Shown: piece after piece, positions 5,097 through 10,216 of the stretch
How positions within the stretch are numbered: position 1 is the stretch's first letter
How the letters are laid out: each line of letters starts with the position of its first letter
Assembly: GCA_030647705.1 (NCBI GenBank)
Contig: JAUSJJ010000289.1
Coordinates: 1-10,216, forward strand
DNA: 10,216 nucleotides
Reading direction: 5' to 3'
From: Dehalococcoidia bacterium
Lineage (GTDB): Bacteria > Chloroflexota > Dehalococcoidia > JAUSJJ01
Position numbers and translations under genes: made by a program
Notes under the pieces: model-generated
What the model was told of the DNA's origin: nothing
Seen by the model: only the letters and a program-made list of their open reading frames with translations
Database searches by the model: none

Positions 5097-6845
5097 CTAA
5101 TTCCAGACGAGGCTGATATCGAAATCGATTATGTCCGTTTCTTTGTTCGATTTTCCCAAGGAATGTACCTGCACGTTCGAGAAACCATCGATTCGACGCA
5201 AAGCGTCGGCGTATTCCAGCGCGATTTCGTAGCTTTGTGCCGTCCCACGCAGGGCCAACTTCTTTCCTCCCTGCGATACCGAGTACAGTCTGGCCCCCTC
5301 CGGAAGCGCCCCAACCGGCGCGAGCGTGATCGGCACGCGCAAGGAGTCATAGGCGCGCAGGCGCCGATCAGCGATTTCCTGGTAGGCCTGCAGTATCTTC
5401 GACAGAGAGCTGTTCCTTGCCTTGGCATCGCTAATCGCCTGCTCAAGTTGACGGGCTTCTTTGATCTTGGCGCGCCGCAAGACGGAGCTTTGGTCAAGCA
5501 TGCTGTACTCCAAGCCGAGCCGGCGTGCTTGCATGGTCGCCGTGTCTGCAACCTGGTACATCGGCACCGCCAGGGCAACTCCCATCAGGATGCCGGAGGC
5601 CACGAGGCCATGCTTGGCAGAGAGGCGTCGCAGCCGATATGGCTGAGGCAGGATATCCAGATCCATTGCCGAAAACTCGCCTCGCTGAGCAGCCTGATTT
5701 GCCGGCGACTCTCTCAACGCGAGCCCGATGTTGACCGCGTACTGCGAGACCGGCAAGTCGGGGGGACATTTCAAACGCCGTTCCAACGGCTGCACGTTGA
5801 ACCCGGCCCCGGCTGCCACGGCCTGAGCGAGCTCCTTTTCCCCGGCCAGCTTTCCGGTGAGAAAGAGAGGCGTGTCCTGGCTGAGAGCCGCATTGGGGTA
5901 GTTGGACTCATAGAACCTCAACGTCCGTTCGAACTCCTCCAGAATGTGCTGAGTCCAGTCCATCGGCCCGGAGTCCGGATGTATCCGGATGCTGCGCATT
6001 ATCGCCGGCACGCCGCCGGCCATGACGATTATCTCGCAGCTTTCCGGCTCCATGTCTATGATCAGTGCATCGGGCCGGTCCACCATTCTGGCCAGTGCCA
6101 CGGGCTTGAGGTCCATGGAGCGAGGCCTCAGCCTGGCCTTCTTCAGGCACTTGAACTCAGCATCCACAAGGTTCCTTGGCGTGCCGAGGAGAAGAAGACG
6201 CTGCACTCCACGTTCCTCGCCCAGGATCTCCCAAGACAAGTAGAGTTCGTCCAGTGAAACGGGCATTGTCCTCTTCGCCTCGCTGAGGACAGCCTCTCCC
6301 AGCAGCCTTTTCGACATCCTGGGCAACTCAACAATACGATGGACGGACTGGAAGCCGCTCAGGCTGGCGACAATAGTCCCCTTCTTCAACCGCCCGGAAG
6401 CAATCAACTCACGTATCAACCCGCCCAGGGCCGGGGCATTCAATACCATCCCATCTCTCACCGTGCCCGGCTCCAGAGGCACGCTTCCCCAACTCCTGAC
6501 GCGGTCCCTCTTCACCACCATGAATCTAAGGTCGGTGTCCTCTATGGCTACCGTCACGACCTCTCTGGCAATGAAGTCCATAAACCGGTCAACAGATTCG
6601 TAAATCTTCCTCCCCAGCGCAGTCAAAACGGAACGCTCCAGCGCCCCAAGTCGACTCGGCACCGCCGAGGTGAACCCGGCCAGCTTCCCTCCCAGGACGC
6701 CAAGCCTCAACACAATGAAGCGTCCCACATCAGACTGCATGCGTCGGGGCGCCAACCTGGCCGCCACTTTTCCCAGGGTTTCTCGGGCCGGGGATATCGG
6801 GTACTGGGCTTCGATCAGGGCTGTCTTCGCGTTCAACTTGTTCAC
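5097..6845 (-). CDS. fused PilM-PilN type IV pilus assembly protein
   Basis: This 582-residue protein joins two parts that are normally separate. Residues about 93-380 form a PilM-like actin-fold domain (VTVAIEDTDLRFMVV at 97-111, LIIDMEPESCEIIV at 261-274, and a VNIGLAL helix at 371-377). Residues 394-582 form a PilN-like part: MDLDILPQPYRLRR (394-407), matching the INLLP-type PilN tail that binds PilM, one membrane helix (about 412-432), a coiled-coil stretch (about 440-500) and a ferredoxin-like extracytoplasmic domain (about 505-582). The protein would place PilM in the cytoplasm, tethered to PilN, linking the motor to PilO. An unassigned basic and hydrophobic N-terminal extension of about 90 residues precedes the PilM fold. 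The loops that usually carry the Asp/Gly/Ser nucleotide-binding residues look degenerate. The start is GTG at 6845, overlapping the pilO stop as GTGA. The ribosome binding site is weak, which fits translational coupling. A sequencing-joined pair is unlikely because the frame and domains run on without disruption. Confidence 0.85.
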   Translation of the reverse strand: MNKLNAKTALIEAQYPISPARETLGKVAARLAPRRMQSDVGRFIVLRLGVLGGKLAGFTSAVPSRLGALERSVLTALGRKIYESVDRFMDFIAREVVTVAIEDTDLRFMVVKRDRVRSWGSVPLEPGTVRDGMVLNAPALGGLIRELIASGRLKKGTIVASLSGFQSVHRIVELPRMSKRLLGEAVLSEAKRTMPVSLDELYLSWEILGEERGVQRLLLLGTPRNLVDAEFKCLKKARLRPRSMDLKPVALARMVDRPDALIIDMEPESCEIIVMAGGVPAIMRSIRIHPDSGPMDWTQHILEEFERTLRFYESNYPNAALSQDTPLFLTGKLAGEKELAQAVAAGAGFNVQPLERRLKCPPDLPVSQYAVNIGLALRESPANQAAQRGEFSAMDLDILPQPYRLRRLSAKHGLVASGILMGVALAVPMYQVADTATMQARRLGLEYSMLDQSSVLRRAKIKEARQLEQAISDAKARNSSLSKILQAYQEIADRRLRAYDSLRVPITLAPVGALPEGARLYSVSQGGKKLALRGTAQSYEIALEYADALRRIDGFSNVQVHSLGKSNKETDIIDFDISLVWN

Positions 6846-7441
6846 TTTTTGCCCCCGGAAACCTGACCCGCGCTCGCCTCCGCCAGGTTGAAATCAGGCC
6901 AGGTGTGAATGTTCAGTTCCAGTTCGGTGGCAATCTCTCCGTCTTCCGAGGCTGCTCTTTTGACGCTGACATTCGTGAGTTCCAGGCCACGCAGCAGCTT
7001 GGCGCCCTGTATCAGACTCGATACGAACGCCAGAGTATCCTCCTGGCTGCCCCTTACGGTGATGGCATAGGGCAGAATGGTCTTGCCACCGATCCCGTCT
7101 TTTCGGACAACCGGAGGAAACGCCTCCATTCTCATGATCTCTATGTTCCCTTGGTTGCCCAACTCAACCAGCGCACCGTACACATCTATGCCCTGCTCCG
7201 CGCTGGGAAGAGCGGCCAGAACGGCTTCTGATTCGGCCCTTACGTCGTCCAGCCTGGTCTGCAGTTCCGCAGTGTTCGGCAGCGGTTTGCCCAGCGCACT
7301 GCGCATGACCAGGACCTGCGAGGTCAGCCCCCGCGTTTCGTTTTCCTTGTTAAAGTAGACCATGCCCAGAGCGACGTAGACGATGATAAAAACGCCCACG
7401 ACGAACGGTATGCTGGCCAGGAACCTCAATTTCTGCTTCAT
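6842..7441 (-). CDS. pilO: PilO-like type IV pilus inner-membrane alignment protein
   Basis: This is a 199-residue bitopic protein with PilO architecture: a short cytoplasmic tail, one membrane helix (about residues 9-30), a heptad-like helical stretch (about 31-80) and an alpha/beta ferredoxin-like domain (about 83-182; for example GIDVYGALVELGNQGNIEIMRME then TILPYAITVRGSQEDTLAFV). PilO pairs with PilN to form the alignment complex between the cytoplasmic motor and the fibre. The assignment rests on topology, length and neighbours, since PilO sequences diverge strongly; PilN-like GspL/GspM equivalents are the alternatives. The ATG at 7441 overlaps the stop of the upstream minor pilin gene (ATGA), and the gene overlaps the downstream pilM-pilN start by four bases. 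In this locus pilO precedes pilM-pilN, the reverse of the usual pilMNO order. Confidence 0.78.
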   Translation of the reverse strand: MKQKLRFLASIPFVVGVFIIVYVALGMVYFNKENETRGLTSQVLVMRSALGKPLPNTAELQTRLDDVRAESEAVLAALPSAEQGIDVYGALVELGNQGNIEIMRMEAFPPVVRKDGIGGKTILPYAITVRGSQEDTLAFVSSLIQGAKLLRGLELTNVSVKRAASEDGEIATELELNIHTWPDFNLAEASAGQVSGGKK

Positions 7442-8259
7442 GGTGTAACGCTCCGAGTGATATTCCAGGAGACCGGATACACAATGCCTTCGTTCTTGAC
7501 CACTGCAGCCTCGATCCTGGCGTCTCCAGCCGTAGACACCACGTTGTATCCCCTAGCGCTGGAGACAATGCCGATATCATCGCGGCTGGCCACCACCCAG
7601 GAATAGTACCTCTGAGGGTCTCCGGCGCCGGACATCTGGAATGTCTGGGTCACTGACTGACCGTCATTCACGGTCGGCCTGCCCGAGCCCGAGAACTCCC
7701 AGGCGAGCTTCCTTCCATCAATGCCGGGCGCGCCAGTGGTGAAGCCGGAGCTTGAGCCTGCAACATAGCTGAAGCCTTCGGGCATGCCCGCTCCTATCGT
7801 TTCCAGCTTCACGTTGCCTGTGCCTCCCGTGTTTTGTATGTGGATGGCCAAGCTGAACACGCCGCCCCCCAGATCCGCCATCTCGGTAGTCACGCTGAGC
7901 CAATCGGCGTGCTCGGCTCCCGCCGTCAGAACAGGCCCGTATGGCAGGTCCGTCAACACGCTCGCTGTGACGTCCACCGGAATGGCGCCCACCGAAATCG
8001 CATCAGTGAAGCCACCCGACGCCCCATTCTCGATCCGCCACATGGCGTATTCCACGCCGGCATCTGCAGCGTACAACTCGCTGGTCAACCTGCGCTGGGT
8101 GGCGGCAGACGTGACGCCGGTGGCCACATATTCCAGCGAAGGAGCGAGCACCAGCCCGCCGAGAGCCATGACGATCAAAGCCATGATCGTCACCTGACCT
8201 CGTTCTCCGCCCTTCAACCTGAAGGCCAGTGCCCTAATCCACTGCCCTGAGCGCAACAT
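7438..8259 (-). CDS. PilX-like pilus assembly protein with DUF11-like ectodomain
   Basis: This is a 273-residue membrane-anchored protein. A basic cytoplasmic tail ending in GERGQ (18-22) is followed by a long hydrophobic helix (about 23-46) and the stretch ADAGVEYAMWRIENG (65-79). That stretch matches the AEAG(V/I)EYA(L/M)W signature of PilX-type pilus assembly proteins. The tail lacks a clear G-x4-E prepilin cleavage site, as is usual for this group. Residues about 134-238 read like a DUF11-type beta-sandwich: IHIQNTGGTGNVKLE, then MPEGFSYVAGSSSGF, then a final YNVVST strand. This suggests an extracellular adhesive or spacer domain. It ends in a further beta-rich stretch (SWNITRSVTP). The ATG at 8259 lies 26 bases inside the upstream prepilin gene and has GGGAG four bases upstream. 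It probably sits at the pilus tip or in the assembly machinery together with the two preceding prepilins. The exact role is inferred. Confidence 0.75.
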   Translation of the reverse strand: MLRSGQWIRALAFRLKGGERGQVTIMALIVMALGGLVLAPSLEYVATGVTSAATQRRLTSELYAADAGVEYAMWRIENGASGGFTDAISVGAIPVDVTASVLTDLPYGPVLTAGAEHADWLSVTTEMADLGGGVFSLAIHIQNTGGTGNVKLETIGAGMPEGFSYVAGSSSGFTTGAPGIDGRKLAWEFSGSGRPTVNDGQSVTQTFQMSGAGDPQRYYSWVVASRDDIGIVSSARGYNVVSTAGDARIEAAVVKNEGIVYPVSWNITRSVTP

Positions 8260-8746
8260 AGTACTCCCTTGTTTCTGCCAACGTGGCGCTCCCGCCCGAC
8301 GAGGTCAGGCTCACTTTGAACAGGCGGCCCTCACCGGCGGGTTGAGAGAAGCCGACAGCGGTCATGTACCTCGCCCCAGTCCTTGCACTCTGTACCACGC
8401 TGTTGACCGACTTCGTGCGTACGACGTCGTTACCGGACAGCGAGTAGACGACCTCGTGCGAGTCTCCGTTGGTCGGGTCTATCCAACTGAGTGTCAATGT
8501 CTCGACCGCCGGGGCTCCTGCGACAAGGCTGGTTTGTTGGGCGCTCTGCCCATCCTGCACGATCAGACGCGCCGCTTCCTCCGTGGCGCTGGCTGCCGTG
8601 ACATGGGCGCTGTTGGCCTGGGTATGGCGCAACAGGCCGTAGCCAATCGAGCCCAATCCCGTGGCAAGCAGCCCCGTGATGCCGACGGCGACCACGACCT
8701 CCAGTATGGTCAGTCCCCTCTGTCCAAGCAGTAGCGTCCTAGTCAT
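8234..8746 (-). CDS. type IV prepilin-like minor pilin, PilW/GspJ-like
   Basis: This is a 170-residue minor prepilin with a class III signal: MTRTLLLGQRG followed by LTILEVVVAVGITGLLATGLG. Prepilin peptidase would cut after Gly11, leaving Leu12 as residue +1 and Glu16 at the conserved +5 position. A hydrophobic helix follows (about 12-37). The soluble part (about 55-170) is beta-rich; phrases such as LTLSWIDPTNGDSHEVVYSL and the late CVxxC-free ending are like PilW/GspJ-type minor pilins. The ATG at 8746 overlaps the stop of the preceding prepilin gene (ATGA). The ribosome binding site is not distinct, which fits coupling. It belongs to the priming or tip complex, and the exact minor pilin type is a guess from position and size. 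Confidence 0.85.
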   Translation of the reverse strand: MTRTLLLGQRGLTILEVVVAVGITGLLATGLGSIGYGLLRHTQANSAHVTAASATEEAARLIVQDGQSAQQTSLVAGAPAVETLTLSWIDPTNGDSHEVVYSLSGNDVVRTKSVNSVVQSARTGARYMTAVGFSQPAGEGRLFKVSLTSSGGSATLAETREYYVALRAVD

Positions 8747-9165
8747 CGATTGACCTTGTAGCCCTTCAGCGACGTGCTCTTCGCACCCCTGTGTACCGTC
8801 ACGGTGACCTCTTGTATGCCATTGTCGGGCTGATTCAACGCGTGACCCACGACGGCGACCGAATACCCATCCGGCACTACGACCGCATTAGGGTTGACGG
8901 GATCGTCGACGCGAGGATAGGACGTCACGTCCGGACTTCCGGAAACATACGCCGAATTCTTGGTGTACTCCATTTGCGCACGCGCCAGGTTGTCCATGTT
9001 GACCATCTCTTCGGTTAGACCCGCGGTCTTGGCGGACGTCGAAACAGCAGGCAAGAAGGTCGCCCCCAGGAGCCCGAGCAGCGCCAGAGCCACGAGGGTC
9101 TCTATCAGAATCGACCCGCCCTGGCGCCGGGCGATACCTTGCACCGTTGACGCGCGCCTGGACAT
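8743..9165 (-). CDS. type IV prepilin-like minor pilin, PilV/GspI-like
   Basis: This is a 140-residue prepilin with a 17-residue basic leader (MSRRASTVQGIARRQGG) cut before SILIETLVALALLG; Ser18 is +1 and Glu22 is +5. After the hydrophobic helix (about 18-41) it has a helical stretch and a short beta domain ending in GIQEVTVTVHRG (116-127), the strand found near the end of PilV/GspI proteins. The start is uncertain. An ATG at 9195 would overlap pilC by 14 bases but has no ribosome binding site. The ATG at 9165 has AGGGAG about 12 bases upstream, directly after the pilC stop, so I prefer it. The longer start would add ten polar residues to the leader. It overlaps the next prepilin gene by an ATGA. 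Confidence 0.85.
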   Translation of the reverse strand: MSRRASTVQGIARRQGGSILIETLVALALLGLLGATFLPAVSTSAKTAGLTEEMVNMDNLARAQMEYTKNSAYVSGSPDVTSYPRVDDPVNPNAVVVPDGYSVAVVGHALNQPDNGIQEVTVTVHRGAKSTSLKGYKVNR

Positions 9166-9181
9166 CTTCGTCTCGTTCTCC

Positions 9182-10216
9182 CTATTTGAACGCATCAGTC
9201 AAGGAATACATGGGCGTAATCACGGAAAGCGCAATGACCCCTATGACAACGGCAAGGAAGAGAGTCATCGCCGGCTCTATCATGGCGACCATGCCGGCGA
9301 TTCTGTCCTCGGCCTCGGTTTCGTAGGCGCTGGCCACGGTGTCCAGCGTGGATTCCAGCCGGCCGCTTTCTTCACCCACCACGACCATCTGCACCAGCAA
9401 CCGAGGGAAAACCCTGTTCCTGGACATCGGCCCGGATAGTCCATCGCCCTGTACCAGCCCGGTACGGACTTCGGCCAGAGCTTCCTTCACCACAACGTTG
9501 CCGCTGGTCCGCCTTGCCATTTCCAGTATCTCCGGCAGCGGCAGTCCGGCGTGTATCAACAGCGCCAGCGTTCTGCTGAAACGGGCCATCTCTCCCATCA
9601 AGTTGGCCTTCCCGATCACGGGCAACGCCAGCAGCAGCCGATGGAACTGGTACAGGCCGGCAGGCCGCCTCACATACAGGAAAGCCGCGAGACCGGCCAG
9701 GGCCGCGCCCAGCAACAATGCCAGAATGTTGCCGGTGACGAAATCAGTGACGAAGATCATAAGTCTGGTGGTGATGGGCAACTCGACATCCATGGCAGTG
9801 AACATACTGGTCATTTTGGGCATGACGAACACGATGAGCAGGCCCATTACCACCACGGCTACAGAGAGCACGATGACAGGGTAGGTCAATGCCTTCTTGA
9901 TCTTCTTCTTGGTGATGGCATCCTTCTCCATGTACGCGGCCGCCTGTCTCAGGGAATCCGGCACACCGCCGGTGCGCTCGCTGACAGCCACCAACTGGCA
10001 GTACAACTCACCAAACACCTGGTCGTGTCTGGACAGGGCTTCGGAGAAAGGGTCTCCCGCACGAAGACCTTCCAGAATCCGGGCGACGACCCTCTTGAAG
10101 GCCCGACTGTTCATCTCTTCCAGCATCAACTCAAGGGCCGGAACGATGCTGATGCCGGCGTCTAGAAGCGTCGCCAACTGGCGGGAGAACAGGATTATCT
10201 CCTTAGTCGTCACTTT
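9182..10216 (-). CDS. pilC: type IV pilus inner-membrane platform protein PilC (5' end outside window)
   Basis: This gene covers 344 codons of a PilC/GspF family protein, the inner-membrane platform that contacts the assembly ATPases PilB and PilT. Two T2SSF repeats are visible. The first begins near IILFSRQLATLLDAG (6-20 counted from the GTG at 10213) and continues through SERTGGVPDSLRQAA (78-92). The second begins near EMARFSRTLALLIHAG (208-223) and continues through GEESGRLESTLDTVA (280-294). Three membrane helices lie at about 112-132, 160-180 and 312-334, the last ending in VITPMYSLTDAF, the usual PilC terminus. The frame is open to the right edge. The GTG at 10213 has no visible ribosome binding site, and full-length PilC carries about 60 more N-terminal residues, so the true start is most likely outside. 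Stop TAG is at 9182. The minor prepilin gene follows immediately. Confidence 0.94.
   Translation of the reverse strand, partial: KVTTKEIILFSRQLATLLDAGISIVPALELMLEEMNSRAFKRVVARILEGLRAGDPFSEALSRHDQVFGELYCQLVAVSERTGGVPDSLRQAAAYMEKDAITKKKIKKALTYPVIVLSVAVVVMGLLIVFVMPKMTSMFTAMDVELPITTRLMIFVTDFVTGNILALLLGAALAGLAAFLYVRRPAGLYQFHRLLLALPVIGKANLMGEMARFSRTLALLIHAGLPLPEILEMARRTSGNVVVKEALAEVRTGLVQGDGLSGPMSRNRVFPRLLVQMVVVGEESGRLESTLDTVASAYETEAEDRIAGMVAMIEPAMTLFLAVVIGVIALSVITPMYSLTDAFK

Noticed and set aside
3961..5100. 379-codon open frame on the plus strand opposite pilT
   Set aside because: It is antisense to a clear PilT with intact ATPase motifs. Its translation is rich in His, Gln and Arg without any family pattern, as expected for a GC-rich shadow frame.
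5163..6257. 364-codon open frame on the plus strand opposite pilM-pilN
   Set aside because: It is a shadow frame. The minus strand carries the PilM and PilN features continuously across it.
9166..9195. ATG at 9195 as the start of the first minor prepilin
   Set aside because: It lies inside pilC without a ribosome binding site; the ATG at 9165 has AGGGAG upstream and gives a normal prepilin leader.
10213..10216. GTG at 10213 as the real start of pilC
   Set aside because: No ribosome binding site is visible, the frame stays open to the edge, and PilC proteins carry about 60 more residues before this point.
1..10216. CRISPR array, tRNA or rRNA genes, insertion sequence ends, defence islands
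   Set aside because: I saw no evenly spaced direct repeats, no cloverleaf-like elements, no transposase and no known defence domains in the window.

Overview
The window reads as GC-rich bacterial chromosome, most likely from the Chloroflexota and possibly a Dehalococcoidia-type lineage. That assignment is an inference. It rests on a 45-residue DUF5679-type zinc ribbon, a family I know mainly from that phylum, and on a type IV pilus cluster with none of the outer-membrane genes (pilP, pilQ), as expected of a monoderm. Strong GGAGG-type ribosome binding sites and GTG starts are common. I see no RNA genes, insertion sequences, CRISPR arrays or prophage genes.

All genes but one lie on the minus strand, in two blocks. 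Block 1 (about 3436 down to 1) is a lipid or acyl-CoA type catabolic block. In transcription order it has a DUF35 zinc-ribbon/OB-fold protein, an SCP2-type thiolase joined to it by an ATGA overlap, a short-chain dehydrogenase/reductase, and the N-terminal 200 residues of an Old Yellow Enzyme family flavin oxidoreductase that starts with GTG and runs off the left edge. A clear sigma70-type promoter (TTGACT-17-TATACT) lies 135 bases upstream of the DUF35 gene. The two intergenic gaps of about 164 and 180 bases inside the block each hold an inverted repeat.

Between the blocks is the only plus-strand gene, the tiny DUF5679-type zinc ribbon at 3687-3824. It has its own near-consensus promoter (TTGACA-17-TATTCT), a strong ribosome binding site and a perfect 13-bp hairpin downstream. 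This hairpin sits between the convergent ends of the small gene and the pilus operon and probably serves both.

Block 2 (10216 down to 3952) is a type IV pilus or pseudopilus operon. In transcription order it has pilC (its 5' end beyond the right edge), a PilV/GspI-like minor prepilin, a PilW/GspJ-like minor prepilin, a PilX-like protein with a DUF11-like ectodomain, pilO, a fused pilM-pilN gene, and pilT. Most junctions overlap by 4 to 26 bases, so the operon is probably translationally coupled. PilC is the inner-membrane platform, PilO and the PilM-PilN fusion form the alignment complex, the minor pilins prime or tip the fibre, and PilT powers retraction. The extension ATPase PilB, the major pilin and the prepilin peptidase are not in the window. 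The most unusual points are the PilM-PilN fusion with degenerate nucleotide-binding loops, the altered His box of PilT, the DUF11-like minor pilin, and a thiolase lacking the usual HDCF/NEAF-type catalytic loop.
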